A DNA stretch of 64,000 bases from Microbulbifer taiwanensis (GCF_014904815.1 NZ_JACZFR010000007.1:1-64000), one strand, 5' to 3'; numbered from the stretch's first letter, positions 20,709 to 29,632 are shown. The notes: generated from the sequence alone by a model not told the origin. Program-made: numbers and translations.

Positions 20709-21152
20709 ATGACAGTTACCGCATCCGCGCGCCGCAAAGCGCGTCACTTCGCCATGCAGGCCCTTTACCAGTGGCAGATGGCCGGCGCCAGCCTGAACTC
20801 TATCGAGGCCGAGTTCCGCGCCGACAACGATATGAGCAAGACAGACGTGGAGTACTTCCGCGATCTGTTCTACGGCGTGGCGAAAAACCTCGACGAGGTG
20901 GAGGGCGCTTTCACCCCGCACCTGGATCGCAATGTCGACGACCTGGACCCGGTATCGCGTGCGCTGCTGCGCATGTCCACCTACGAGCTGAAAAACCGTA
21001 TCGACGTACCCTACAAGGTGGTGATCAACGAAGCGGTGGCACTGGCGAAAAAGTTCGGTCCCACCGACGCCTTCAAGTTTATCAACGGCATTCTGGACAA
21101 GACCGCGGCAGACCTGCGCGCTGCGGAAGTGGCTGCAGACAAGAACAGCTGA
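20709..21152 (+). CDS. nusB: Transcription antitermination factor NusB
   Basis: A 147-residue all-helical protein that joins NusE (S10) at boxA to promote rRNA antitermination. It shows the conserved [17 protein letters not shown] start and FINGILDK near residue 125. I chose the ATG at 20709 because an upstream in-frame ATG would translate the REP palindrome; the family begins just before ARRKAR. The ribH-nusB order is typical for gammaproteobacteria. The repeats upstream separate it from ribH by about 120 bases. Confidence 0.93.
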   Translation: MTVTASARRKARHFAMQALYQWQMAGASLNSIEAEFRADNDMSKTDVEYFRDLFYGVAKNLDEVEGAFTPHLDRNVDDLDPVSRALLRMSTYELKNRIDVPYKVVINEAVALAKKFGPTDAFKFINGILDKTAADLRAAEVAADKNS

Positions 21153-21153
21153 G

Positions 21154-22119
21154 ATGCAGGCCACTCCGGGCGAGTTTGAAATCATCCGCGACTACTTCGC
21201 CGGCGCCCCCCGCGGCGAGGGTGTGGTGCTGGGCATCGGCGACGACTGCGCGCTGTTGCAGCCGCCGGCGGACGGCCTGCTCGCCACTTCGGTGGACACC
21301 CTGGTTGCCGGCAGGCACTTCCCCGCGGATGCAGACCCGGCGGCCATCGCCGCCCGTGCACTGCGGGTCAACCTGAGCGACCTGGCGGCGATGAACGCGC
21401 GCCCCCTTTGGTTCACCCTGGCACTGACCCTGCCGCACAGCGATGCGGAATGGCTACGCGGATTTGCCGACGGCCTACTACAGACTGCGCAGGCCTACGG
21501 CGTATCCCTGGTCGGCGGCGACACCACAAAGGGACCCCTGTCGATCACAATCCAGGTCACCGGCGGCAGCACTGCGCCGCTGCGCCGCGATGGCGCCAGT
21601 GTCGGCGATGCCGTCTATGTCAGTGGCCCGCTGGGTGCTGCGGCCGCGGCCCTGCCGCTGGTGCTGGGGCAGAAGCTGGCTGGCGACAGCGAGCGAAAAG
21701 AAGCGCAGCGGGCCTACTACTTCCCGGAACCGCAGCTGGCGACTGCCGCGGCCATAGCGCCGCTGGCCAGCAGTGCCCTGGATATCTCCGACGGCCTGCT
21801 GGCCGATCTCGGGCATATCTGCGAGCAGAGTCGCGTAAGCGCGGATATCGATTTACACGCATTGCCGGTGGCGGCAATAGCGCGGCAGCTCGCCGGTGAG
21901 GGCGCACTGGAACTGGCCGCTTGCGGTGGCGATGACTACCAGCTGTGTTTTACTGTCCCTCAGGAGCGTATTCCCGAGCTGGAGCAGCTCGGCCTCGAGG
22001 CGGTGCGTATAGGCACAGTGATCGAGGGCGCCGGCCTGAGTGACAACGGGGAAAGGGTGCGCGCCTGGCTCGATGGCGAGCGCTGGTTCCCCGAGTCCGC
22101 CGGCTACCAACATTTTTGA
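21154..22119 (+). CDS. thiL: Thiamine-monophosphate kinase
   Basis: A 321-residue PurM-like ATP-grasp-unrelated kinase that phosphorylates thiamine monophosphate to the cofactor thiamine diphosphate. Motifs include GEFEIIRDYF at the N-terminus, GIGDDCALL near residues 29-37, SVDTLVAGRHF near 47-57, VGGDTTKG near 118-125 and DISDGLLADLGH near 210-221. It starts one base after nusB and is followed by pgpA after 7 bases. Confidence 0.94.
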   Translation: MQATPGEFEIIRDYFAGAPRGEGVVLGIGDDCALLQPPADGLLATSVDTLVAGRHFPADADPAAIAARALRVNLSDLAAMNARPLWFTLALTLPHSDAEWLRGFADGLLQTAQAYGVSLVGGDTTKGPLSITIQVTGGSTAPLRRDGASVGDAVYVSGPLGAAAAALPLVLGQKLAGDSERKEAQRAYYFPEPQLATAAAIAPLASSALDISDGLLADLGHICEQSRVSADIDLHALPVAAIARQLAGEGALELAACGGDDYQLCFTVPQERIPELEQLGLEAVRIGTVIEGAGLSDNGERVRAWLDGERWFPESAGYQHF

Positions 22120-22126
22120 ACGGAAT

Positions 22127-22606
22127 ATGAAAAATCCCAGCTTTGGCCAACTGCTGCGCGACCCGACCATGCTGCTGGCCTTCGGTTTCGGCTCCGGCCT
22201 GTCGCCCAGGGCGCCGGGCACTTTCGGCACTCTGGCCGCGATACCCTTCTGGTGGCTGCTCGCCGATCTCTCGCCGGGCTGGTACCTGGGCCTGGTAATA
22301 GTCTCCGCGCTGGTGGGTTGCTACCTGTGCGGCGCCGCCGCAGAAAAGCTCGGCGTGCACGATCATGGCGGTATCGTCTGGGACGAGTTCGTGGGTTACT
22401 GGCTCACCATGTTTATGGCCCCCGCCGGCTGGGGGTGGGCTCTGTACGGTTTTGTGCTCTTCCGGATATTCGATATCGCCAAGCCGCCGCCGATCCGCTG
22501 GGCGGACCAGAAGGTGCACGGTGGTGTCGGAATTATGCTGGACGATATACTGGCAGGCATATTTGCGGCGCTGGTATTGCAGCTGACCGCCCTGTTCATT
22601 GTCTAG
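22127..22606 (+). CDS. pgpA: Phosphatidylglycerophosphatase A
   Basis: A 159-residue inner-membrane phosphatase that removes the phosphate from phosphatidylglycerophosphate in phosphatidylglycerol synthesis. GFGSGLSPRAPGTFGT near residues 20-35 and IVWDEFVGYW near 84-93 are the conserved catalytic regions. There are three to four membrane segments. I chose the ATG at 22127 because the longer reading would overlap thiL for no family reason. Confidence 0.93.
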   Translation: MKNPSFGQLLRDPTMLLAFGFGSGLSPRAPGTFGTLAAIPFWWLLADLSPGWYLGLVIVSALVGCYLCGAAAEKLGVHDHGGIVWDEFVGYWLTMFMAPAGWGWALYGFVLFRIFDIAKPPPIRWADQKVHGGVGIMLDDILAGIFAALVLQLTALFIV

Positions 22607-22615
22607 GGAAGAACG

Positions 22616-23248
22616 ATGCGCAATCTCCTCTTCACGCTGTGCCTGATCTTGCCGATGGTCGCGACTGCGCAGCAGGTGCAGCTGAAGGGGCTGTTCGGCA
22701 GCAGCGCCATGCTGGAAATCGACGGTCGCCAGCGGCTGCTGAAAGCGGGGCAGAAATCCCCGGAGGGCGTGCAGCTGGTCGAGGCCACTACCCGCTACGC
22801 ACGGGTGAAAATTGACGGTCGCGAGCAGAAACTGACTCTGGATGCGCCGGTGGCCGCCAGCTACGAGAAGGCCAGCCGCGCCGAGGTGCGCCTGAAGCCA
22901 GACAGCCGCGGCCACTACAGCACCGGTGCCTGGGTCAACGGCCGCAGCGTGTCGATGATGGTGGATACCGGGGCCACCAGCATCGCGTTCAACTATCCCA
23001 CCGCGCGCCGCCTGGGTTTGAATCTGGAGCGGGCGCAGCCGATTCGGGTGTCGACCGCCAATGGCATAGCCCGCGCCTATAAACTGAGTCTCGACAGCGT
23101 CACCATTGGCGGCATCAAACTGCACAATGTGGACGCCACTGTGCACGCGGACGATTTTCCCCAGGTCACCCTGCTGGGCAACAGCTTCCTGAGTCGGGTG
23201 GATATGGAGCAGCAGGGCGGCGTATTGATACTGCGCGCCCGCAATTGA
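22616..23248 (+). CDS. Exported retropepsin-like aspartic protease
   Basis: A 210-residue protein with a signal peptide (MRNLLFTLCLILPMVATAQQ) and one retropepsin-like domain (about 95-210) with the catalytic triplet DTGAT in MMVDTGATSIAFN near 118-130. The closing strand reads LLGNSFLSRVDME. This matches the clan AA single-domain proteases of the TIGR02281 type, which should act as dimers in the periplasm. Targets are unknown. It sits between pgpA and ribA in the operon, with gaps of 9 and 16 bases. Confidence 0.82.
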   Translation: MRNLLFTLCLILPMVATAQQVQLKGLFGSSAMLEIDGRQRLLKAGQKSPEGVQLVEATTRYARVKIDGREQKLTLDAPVAASYEKASRAEVRLKPDSRGHYSTGAWVNGRSVSMMVDTGATSIAFNYPTARRLGLNLERAQPIRVSTANGIARAYKLSLDSVTIGGIKLHNVDATVHADDFPQVTLLGNSFLSRVDMEQQGGVLILRARN

Positions 23249-23264
23249 TTGAAGAGGTATTAAG

Positions 23265-23873
23265 TTGACCATTCGCTATGTGGAATCCTCCAAACTGCCC
23301 ACGTCCTGGGGCATGTTTGAGATGCACGGCTTCGAAGATGTGGAAGCCGGCAAGGAGCATGTGGTGCTCACCATGGGGGATATAGACACGGACGAGCCGC
23401 TCCTGGCCCGCATCCACTCCGAGTGCCTGACCGGCGACGCCCTCTTTTCCCTGCGCTGCGACTGCGGCGCCCAGCTGCAGCACGCCATGCATCGCATCGC
23501 CATGGAAGGGCGTGGGGCCGTCTTCTACCTGCGCCAGGAGGGCCGCGGTATCGGCCTGCTGAACAAGATCCGCGCCTACCACCTGCAGGATTGCGGTGCC
23601 GATACGGTAGAAGCCAACGAGCAGCTGGGCTTCGGCGCCGATATGCGCGACTACTCCATCCTGAAGGCGATGGTGGACCACCTGGGAATCCAGTCCATTC
23701 GCCTGATGACCAACAACCCGCGCAAGGTGAAGGCGCTGGAGGAGCTGGGCATCAATGTGGTCGAGCGCCTGCCGCACCAATCGGGGCGCAATCCGCACAA
23801 TGTGAAATACCTGTCCACCAAAAAGGGCAAGCTGGGGCATCTGTTCGACGAGAACGGCGAAGAGCAGGAGTGA
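23265..23873 (+). CDS. ribA: GTP cyclohydrolase II
   Basis: A 202-residue enzyme that opens GTP and releases formate and pyrophosphate as the first committed step to riboflavin. Zinc ligands Cys54, Cys65 and Cys67 are all present (SECLTGD and RCDCGAQ), as are [11 protein letters not shown] near residues 92-102 and MTNNPRKV near 147. It starts with TTG at 23265 after GAAGAGG, giving [13 protein letters not shown]; no in-frame ATG precedes the conserved region. It supplies the activity missing from RibBX. Confidence 0.94.
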   Translation: MTIRYVESSKLPTSWGMFEMHGFEDVEAGKEHVVLTMGDIDTDEPLLARIHSECLTGDALFSLRCDCGAQLQHAMHRIAMEGRGAVFYLRQEGRGIGLLNKIRAYHLQDCGADTVEANEQLGFGADMRDYSILKAMVDHLGIQSIRLMTNNPRKVKALEELGINVVERLPHQSGRNPHNVKYLSTKKGKLGHLFDENGEEQE

Positions 23874-23894
23874 TTCGACGAATTACCTAATCCA

Positions 23895-23999
23895 GGGCGA
23901 ACATAAGGTTCGCCCGAAGAGTGTTCCTTCGTCATTCCGGCGCAGGCCGGAACCCGGGGGCCACAGAACTGGATACCGGCCTGCGCCGGTATGACGAGC
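23895..23999. repeat. Intergenic palindromes after ribA (families B and C)
   Basis: GGGCGAAC/GTTCGCCC (23895-23915) forms a hairpin. It is followed by a larger palindrome (23930-23999) whose arms contain CCGGCGCAGGCCGG and CCGGCCTGCGCCGG. Relatives of the first lie at 29632 and of the second near 43400. Confidence 0.75.
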
Positions 24000-24014
24000 C
24001 AACAAATGCTTGAT

Positions 24015-24041
24015 CAGCAACAGGGTTGCTGCTGGTTTTTT
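24015..24041 (+). terminator. Rho-independent terminator of the riboflavin run
   Basis: A perfect 7-bp stem CAGCAAC/GTTGCTG with a three-base loop is followed by six T. It ends at the stop codon of the convergent pullulanase gene. Confidence 0.7.
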
Positions 24042-27000
24042 ATCTCCGTTTGTTTTTTCCTTTGCGCCTTTCCACAAATACCGCGGTGCTTCGTCCGGGT
24101 AGGGTGAAGGTGCCCGTGTCGCGATCGAATTCCGCCTCGCGCAAGCGCGGATCGGCGGAGTGGCGCTGCAGCGGGTGCGGTTTCAGGCGCAGGCCGCGCA
24201 GGCCGTCGTGGCCGAACTGTACCGCCTCATCGTCGCCGTTGAACAGCACCAGTATCCGCTCGTAGCGATGATCCACTTCTCCGTCCGCATCCTGCAGCTG
24301 CATCGCGATCAGGCCGGGAACCTGTTCGGGTCCTGTATTGAGGAAGCTCAGGTGCCTCTCCACCGCCTCGGCAGTGGGCAGGCGGAACAGCGGTGAGCTG
24401 TTGCGGATAGCCAGCTGCTCGCGGAACAGGGCGATACTCCACAGGCGGTGCTTTTTCCCTGGTGCCAGCTCCGGATTGGCCAGCAGCGGCTGCATGATCC
24501 ACCAGCTCTCCTCGTTCTTATCGGCAATCGGCAGGCCTTTGCCCCAGTTGCCATTCTCAAAGCTGAAGTCCAGCGCATTGAACCAGTCGCCGGAGTTGTA
24601 GCTGTCCCTGTCCATGGACTTGGAGCGCAGGAATTCCTGCCCGGCGTGGATAAACGGAATCCCCTGGGCGAAGAGCACCAGCGAGTTGCTGAAGGATTGC
24701 ATGCGCACCCGCTCCTCCAGCGAAGCGGTACTGTTGGCCTTGATCTGCACGCCGTCGAACAGTGTTTCATTGTCGTGGGCGGCGATATAGTTGATCGACT
24801 CCTGCGGATCGGCGGTGTAACCGGTGGGCTGGCCGTTGTAAATCAGCTGTGCTCCAGTAATCGCATTGCCGTGTGAGTCGATCAGCGGGTAGTCCGCCAG
24901 GTTGCCGGCCAGGGAAATACGCACCTTGTCCGCCAGCGTCAGCAGGGTGGCGCGCTCGTCATCGCCGCCAAACTTCCCGTTGCTGTCGGTAAACAGCCCG
25001 GTGCCGAATCCCTGCTCCCCGTAGCCGCCGAACGGGTTGCCGCCGCGCACGCTGTCCCGCAAGCGGTCGTTGAAGGTGCCCACACCGGTGCCGGCCATAT
25101 TGCCCTGGCGCGCCTGTACGAAGCGCGCATCGTCGGCCACCTCGCCGAAATTCCAGCCCTCGCCGTAGAGGTAGATGCTACGGCCGTCGACACCGTCATT
25201 TTCCGGTGTCAGCGACTGCAGGGCCGCCTGGGCCTTGAGGATATTGTCGCGACTGTGGTGACCCATCAGGTCGAAGCGGAAGCCGTCCATCTTATAGGCC
25301 TTGGCCCAGGTCAGCAGTGAGTCGAGCATCAGCTTTTCCATCATCGCGTGCTCACTGGCGGTGTTGGCGCAGCAGCTGCTCATCTCCACACCGCCGTCGC
25401 CGTTGCGGCGGTGGTAATAGCCGGGGACGATTTTATCGAGGATGGATTTGTCGTACTGGCCGTAGGAACTGGTGTGGTTGTAGACCACATCCATCACCAC
25501 CCGCAGGCCGGCGCGGGACAGGCCCTGCACCATCTGGCGGAACTCGCGGATGCGCGCCACACCGTCGGGGTCCGTGCTGTAGCTGCCCTCGGGCACCGTG
25601 TAGTGCAGCGGGTCATAGCCCCAGTTGAAACCGTCGCTGTCGCGCACCGCGTTGACTGCCGCCTGCTGCTCTTCGCTGTCCGGCGCATAGACGGAAAGGT
25701 CCGGCGTCTGCACCTGTTGCGCCCGGTCCTCGTTGACGGTGGCGAAATCGAAAGCGGGCAGCAGGTGCACATGGGTCAGGCCGGCGCGGGCCAGGCGGGC
25801 CAGGTGACGCATGCCGTCGCTGCCGCGTTCGGCAAATGCCTTGAAGGTGCCGCGCGCATTTCCCGGCACCGTTTCATCCTCGATACTGAAATCGCGCACA
25901 TGCAGCTCGTACACGGAGATGTCCTCCGCTTCCTGCAGCCGCGGCTTGCGCAACCGCTCCCAGCCGCGGGGTTTCAGGTCGCGGTCGTCCAGGTTGATCA
26001 GCTGGCTCTTGCCGCTGTTGATGGACAGGCTCAGGGAATAGGGGTCGGTGACCAGGTTGGTTTCCACCCGGCGGCTGAAATAGGAGTAGACCTCCACTTC
26101 GTAGAGATAGAAGCTGCGGTCCCACTGCTTGTCCACGGCCGCGGACCAGACGCCGGTATTTTCGTCGCGGCTCATGGGCACCACCATATCGGCCGTTTCG
26201 CTGGCTGCGTCGCCAAACAGGTGCAGCTTTACGCTGCGCGCCGTCGGAGCCCACAGCTTGAGGGCGATGGAGGCGTCGCCGACGACAGCACCCAGTTCGC
26301 CGTCGTAGTAGAAGCGGTCGTCAAGGGCACCGGCCAGCTGTACGCCGGTGGCGTCGCGGACCTGGCCGTCACTGCCGTAGACTGCCAGTGCCAGCTGCTG
26401 TGTCACCAGCTCACCGATCGCCGGTCCTCCGGTAGGCAGCTGCAGCGCGGTGAAGTCGGACAGGTGCGGGAATTTCTGTTGCGCCGCATCGGAGAGGACG
26501 GCTCTTTTCAGTGCTATTTCGCCATCGCCGCTGACGCCGTCGCTCTCCAGTTCCAGGTCGGCGTCGGCGCTGTAGTGCAGCTTGACGGTGTCGCCATCCT
26601 GCAGGGCGAAATTCCAGGCGAAGGTATCGCCGTCGACCCAGTGCGCCCTGTCCAGGCTCAGGTCGCCGCGGGGAATACCGCTGCTGCTGACGGTGACCTG
26701 CTTTGTTGCGGCATCGAAGGCAAAGTAGATTGCGTCGTTGTCCTCGGCCACGGTGAAGGCGACGTTGTTGCCCTGGCTGCCGTAGCTCTCATCCCAACGC
26801 TCGTCGATGGCCACCTTGAACTCGTAGTCGCCGGCGGCGATATCCGCGCTAACAAAGGTGTAGATACCGTCGCCGTCGGCGTCCTGCATCCAGCTCTGCA
26901 AACAGTCCGGCTGCCAGTTGCCGGGGCAGCCCAGCTGGTGTTGGAAATTGCCGGCCACTGTGGCGATGGTGCTGTTGAGGCTGTCGGCAATCCAGTGGCT

Positions 27001-27381
27001 CTCGTGGTCGTAGATAAACTTGATCTCGCGCCCGGCGGACAGGTTGAGCGGAATATTGGCGCCGTTGCGCCATCCGCCCTGGCCGTAGTTCTCGTCCCAG
27101 CTGCCGTTCAGCGCTGCCTTGTACTCCCAGTTGCCGGTGGCAACGAAGAAGCTGCCCTGCCATTTGTCGTCGCTGGCATCGTAGTCCAGCATGCTTGCGG
27201 CGCACTCCGGCTGCCAGTCTCCCGGGCAACCGAGCTGGCTCTGGATGGTGCCGGGAATATTGACCGCCGAGGGCGGTGGTGTATCGGAAGCCTGCGTCGG
27301 CAGGCAGGTGGCGCAGAGCAGGCCACAGAGCAGGAATCGCGCGCCTGGTCGACTCCGGTGATAGGGTTTTATCGATCGCAT
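24040..27381 (-). CDS. pulA: Secreted pullulanase-type alpha-1,6-glucosidase
   Basis: A 1113-residue exported GH13 debranching enzyme (GH13_13 type). The signal peptide is about residues 1-31 (ends PTQA). Two tandem X25-like modules follow (about 42-125 and 130-220), each with QLGCPG(D/N)WQP(E/D)C, W(D)E and YGQGG or YGSQG motifs. A pullulanase N2-type region (225-350), a CBM48 (355-460) and the catalytic barrel come next: VVYNHT near 630, DGFRFDLMGHH with the nucleophile Asp near 699, YGEGWNFGE with the acid Glu near 740, and AAHDNETLFD near 865. The C-terminus is the DUF3372 all-beta domain. It should cut alpha-1,6 links in pullulan or branched starch outside the cell. I chose the ATG at 27381 because it begins the signal peptide. 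Confidence 0.92.
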   Translation of the reverse strand: MRSIKPYHRSRPGARFLLCGLLCATCLPTQASDTPPPSAVNIPGTIQSQLGCPGDWQPECAASMLDYDASDDKWQGSFFVATGNWEYKAALNGSWDENYGQGGWRNGANIPLNLSAGREIKFIYDHESHWIADSLNSTIATVAGNFQHQLGCPGNWQPDCLQSWMQDADGDGIYTFVSADIAAGDYEFKVAIDERWDESYGSQGNNVAFTVAEDNDAIYFAFDAATKQVTVSSSGIPRGDLSLDRAHWVDGDTFAWNFALQDGDTVKLHYSADADLELESDGVSGDGEIALKRAVLSDAAQQKFPHLSDFTALQLPTGGPAIGELVTQQLALAVYGSDGQVRDATGVQLAGALDDRFYYDGELGAVVGDASIALKLWAPTARSVKLHLFGDAASETADMVVPMSRDENTGVWSAAVDKQWDRSFYLYEVEVYSYFSRRVETNLVTDPYSLSLSINSGKSQLINLDDRDLKPRGWERLRKPRLQEAEDISVYELHVRDFSIEDETVPGNARGTFKAFAERGSDGMRHLARLARAGLTHVHLLPAFDFATVNEDRAQQVQTPDLSVYAPDSEEQQAAVNAVRDSDGFNWGYDPLHYTVPEGSYSTDPDGVARIREFRQMVQGLSRAGLRVVMDVVYNHTSSYGQYDKSILDKIVPGYYHRRNGDGGVEMSSCCANTASEHAMMEKLMLDSLLTWAKAYKMDGFRFDLMGHHSRDNILKAQAALQSLTPENDGVDGRSIYLYGEGWNFGEVADDARFVQARQGNMAGTGVGTFNDRLRDSVRGGNPFGGYGEQGFGTGLFTDSNGKFGGDDERATLLTLADKVRISLAGNLADYPLIDSHGNAITGAQLIYNGQPTGYTADPQESINYIAAHDNETLFDGVQIKANSTASLEERVRMQSFSNSLVLFAQGIPFIHAGQEFLRSKSMDRDSYNSGDWFNALDFSFENGNWGKGLPIADKNEESWWIMQPLLANPELAPGKKHRLWSIALFREQLAIRNSSPLFRLPTAEAVERHLSFLNTGPEQVPGLIAMQLQDADGEVDHRYERILVLFNGDDEAVQFGHDGLRGLRLKPHPLQRHSADPRLREAEFDRDTGTFTLPGRSTAVFVERRKGKNKRR

Positions 27382-27691
27382 AGGTTTTGTCCCGGTTATT
27401 CTTATTTCTCCCGTGGCCAGAGCAGACTCTGCCACGCTGCCATTGAATCGCGGGGACAATAGCCTGGCATCCTACCCCGGGGAGGCGGAGCCGCCGGGTG
27501 ACGGGGGAAGGGCGGGAAACGGGCGCCACGTCACAAAACTTTTATAAAAGTGTCACGGTGCGGCAACCGGGCTGGGACATTCTTGACCGCGAGTAGAAAG
27601 CGCGGTGGAACTTTGTACAGCGTCTATACTCAAACAATCAGGTTGAGGCGAGTCGAGAAAGGTGATGCACTCGTCGCAATCGGATGCGAAG

Positions 27692-27716
27692 GCCGGCTAT
27701 AAGCCGGCTTTTCTTT
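27692..27716 (+). terminator. Hairpin terminator in the pulA-rsgA gap
   Basis: The palindrome GCCGGCTATAAGCCGGC (27692-27708) is followed by TTTTCTTTT. Nothing protein-coding precedes it on this strand after pulA's divergent start. A TATACT at 27625 could begin a short transcript of about 80 bases that ends here. That transcript is speculative. Confidence 0.55.
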
Positions 27717-27730
27717 TATGGGGCTATCGC

Positions 27731-27760
27731 TTGCACAGTGCTGACCCCCAGTGCTAAATT
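27731..27760 (+). promoter_or_regulatory. Probable promoter of the rsgA leader
   Basis: TTGCAC (27731-27736) and an extended -10, TGC-TAAATT (27755-27760), are 18 bases apart. Transcription would start near 27767, about 25 bases before the leader-peptide ATG. Confidence 0.45.
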
Positions 27761-27792
27761 GCGCCCAAATATTCACCAGCGGAGGACGACTG

Positions 27793-27831
27793 ATGATTGT
27801 ATGCAGCCTTCGCCGGGCCCTTCAGCGCTAG
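27793..27831 (+). CDS. Candidate leader peptide of rsgA
   Basis: A 12-codon frame (MIVCSLRRALQR, stop TAG) preceded by a strong ribosome site GGAGGA five to seven bases upstream. It ends about 40 bases before a pair of mutually exclusive hairpins. The peptide has three arginines and one cysteine. The strong ribosome site, small size and position argue for a regulatory leader rather than a protein. No homologue is recalled. Confidence 0.45.
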   Translation: MIVCSLRRALQR

Positions 27832-27871
27832 AGCGCTTCCAGCCCGGCAATCAGGAACTATCCTAACCGTC

Positions 27872-27930
27872 GGGTTTCCCCTCGCCGGAAACCCTGTTGA
27901 CCGCTCACGCGGTTGCTATTGAGGGTTTTT
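27872..27930 (+). promoter_or_regulatory. Candidate attenuator before rsgA: two competing hairpins
   Basis: Hairpin 1: GGGTTTCC (27872-27879) with GGAAACCC (27887-27894). Hairpin 2: AAACCCT (27889-27895) with AGGGTTT (27922-27928), enclosing an inner ACCGC/GCGGT stem and ending in TTTTT. The two share bases 27889-27894 and cannot coexist. Hairpin 2 resembles a terminator and also covers GAGGG (27921-27925), the only ribosome site for the rsgA start. Leader translation could decide which one forms. Confidence 0.5.
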
Positions 27931-27933
27931 ACC

Positions 27934-29064
27934 TTGAGTAAATCACTGATTTCCCGCCGCCCCCTGTTCGGGCGCGGCAGTTCCGCTGTGCCGACTCCCG
28001 GCGAACGTCGCCTTTCCGCATTGCAGCGCTTGGGCTGGAAGCCCTATTTCCAGCAGCAACTGACGCTGGAAGAGCTCAACGACTGTGAACCGCTGCGTGT
28101 AATGGCGGTGCACCGCAATCAGCTGGACCTGGCTGGCGAGAATGGCGAGCGGGCGCTGCCACTGACGCCTGCGCTGGTCTCTGACGATGTGCAGCGGAGG
28201 CCCACCATCGGCGACTGGCTCCTGCTGGAACGCGGTAGTGGCAAATTCCTGCGCCTGCTGGAACGCAGCAGCCAGTTCCAGCGCATGGCGCCCGGTGCCA
28301 GGCAGTTGCAGATGATCGCCGCCAACGTGGACAGCGTGCTGATCGTGTCTTCCTGTAACAAGGACTTCAATCTGTCGCGCCTTGAGCGCTACCTGGCACT
28401 GGTACGCGAAGCCGGCTGCCGCCCCTACCTGGTACTGACCAAGGCGGACCTGTGCGCCGAAACCGACACCTATACGGAAGCGTTGCACGGCTACCCGGAT
28501 CTGCCGGTGGCGCTGGTCAACAGTCTGCTGCCGGACAGCGTGGCGCAACTGCGCCAGTGGTGCCTGCCCGGTGAGACCATTGCGTTATTGGGCTCTTCCG
28601 GTGTCGGCAAGTCGACCCTGCTGAACACCCTGTCCGGCGAACAGCTGGCCGCCACAGCCGGGATTCGTGAGGACGACAGCAAGGGCCGCCACACCACCCG
28701 CCACCGGGCCCTCTATCCGCTGGACTGGGGCGGCCTGCTGCTGGACAGCCCGGGCATGCGTGAGCTGGGGCTGGTCGACGTGGAGCAGGGCTTCGCCGCC
28801 ACTTTCGGCGATATAGGCGCTCTGGCCGGCAACTGCCGCTTCGCCGACTGCCGCCACGATTCCGAGCCAGGCTGTGCGGTTCAGGGCGCGATAGAGTCCG
28901 GCGACCTGGACGAGCGGCGTCTGCGCAACTGGCGCAAGCTGGAGCGGGAGCTGGCGCGCAACAGCCGCACCCTGGCCGAGCAGCGCGCCGGCGACCGCGC
29001 CCTCGGGCAGTTTTACCGCGAGGTGCAGGGACACGCGCGGGAACGGAAGCTGCGCGGCGACTGA
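27934..29064 (+). CDS. rsgA: Ribosome small-subunit-dependent GTPase A
   Basis: A 376-residue circularly permuted GTPase that helps late 30S assembly. An OB-fold N-terminus comes first (about 30-115). The permuted G motifs run TKAD (G4), GSSGVGKST near 219-227 (G1) and DSPGMRE (G3). A zinc knuckle CRFADCRHDSEPGC closes the family architecture. I chose the TTG at 27934 because GAGGG lies 8 bases before it; a TTG at 27913 has no ribosome site and lies inside the attenuator stem. Many genomes carry a second copy elsewhere, so this may be a paralogue. Confidence 0.85.
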   Translation: MSKSLISRRPLFGRGSSAVPTPGERRLSALQRLGWKPYFQQQLTLEELNDCEPLRVMAVHRNQLDLAGENGERALPLTPALVSDDVQRRPTIGDWLLLERGSGKFLRLLERSSQFQRMAPGARQLQMIAANVDSVLIVSSCNKDFNLSRLERYLALVREAGCRPYLVLTKADLCAETDTYTEALHGYPDLPVALVNSLLPDSVAQLRQWCLPGETIALLGSSGVGKSTLLNTLSGEQLAATAGIREDDSKGRHTTRHRALYPLDWGGLLLDSPGMRELGLVDVEQGFAATFGDIGALAGNCRFADCRHDSEPGCAVQGAIESGDLDERRLRNWRKLERELARNSRTLAEQRAGDRALGQFYREVQGHARERKLRGD

Positions 29065-29071
29065 TCCGACA

Positions 29072-29107
29072 GGCGGGGCGGCCATCCGCCGGTGGCCGCC
29101 CCGGCCG
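29072..29107. repeat. Palindromic repeat, family D, copy 1
   Basis: GGCGGGGCGGCCATCCGCC (29072-29090) is followed by its partial inverse GGTGGCCGCCCC. The same 19-mer recurs at 63617-63635. Confidence 0.75.
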
Positions 29108-29161
29108 CTCCAGGCATTTGCGGCGCCTGCGGCCCTACACTGTGGTGATGGAGGTACGGCT

Positions 29162-29632
29162 ATGTCCGAAACCTATATCGAAGCACCGGAAATCGTCGCG
29201 TCCAGCTGGCTGAATTCCGAGCGACCGCTGACATTGAGCGAATTGCGCGGCAAGGTGGTCTTGCTGCACGCCTTCCAGATGCTGTGCCCCGGCTGCCTGT
29301 TGCAGGGCACGCCCCAGGCCGCCGCGGCCGCGGAGTGTTTCGCTGACGAGCCCTTCCAGGCGATAGGCCTGCACACGGTGTTCGAGCACCACTCGGTGAT
29401 GAACCCTGATGCGCTGAAGGTTTTCGCGCGTGAGTTCCGGCTGGCATTCCCGATTGCGGTGGACCAGCCGGCGGAGAACAGCGCGGTGCCGGTGACCATG
29501 CAGAAACTCGGCTTGCAGGGGACACCGTCGCTGGTGCTGATCGACAAGCGGGGGCTGATACGGTTTTCCCGCTTCGGGCAGGTGAGCGATATGCAGCTCG
29601 GTGGGATGATTGGGCAGTTGCTGGCCGAGTAG
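29162..29632 (+). CDS. Redoxin (TlpA/AhpC-like) with CPGC centre
   Basis: A 156-residue thioredoxin-fold protein. The active-site CPGC lies near residues 42-45 in FQMLCPGCLLQG, and the cis-Pro loop LQGTPSLVLIDK lies near 119-130. No signal peptide is visible, so it is likely cytosolic. The family transfers thiol electrons or reduces peroxides; the exact substrate is unknown. A ribosome site GGAGG precedes the ATG. It is convergent with the DUF885 gene. Confidence 0.78.
   Translation: MSETYIEAPEIVASSWLNSERPLTLSELRGKVVLLHAFQMLCPGCLLQGTPQAAAAAECFADEPFQAIGLHTVFEHHSVMNPDALKVFAREFRLAFPIAVDQPAENSAVPVTMQKLGLQGTPSLVLIDKRGLIRFSRFGQVSDMQLGGMIGQLLAE

Noticed and set aside
27600-27716. Small RNA ending at the hairpin 27692-27716
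   Set aside because: There is a TATACT and a terminator, but no matching -35 and no recognisable motifs; kept only as a terminator.
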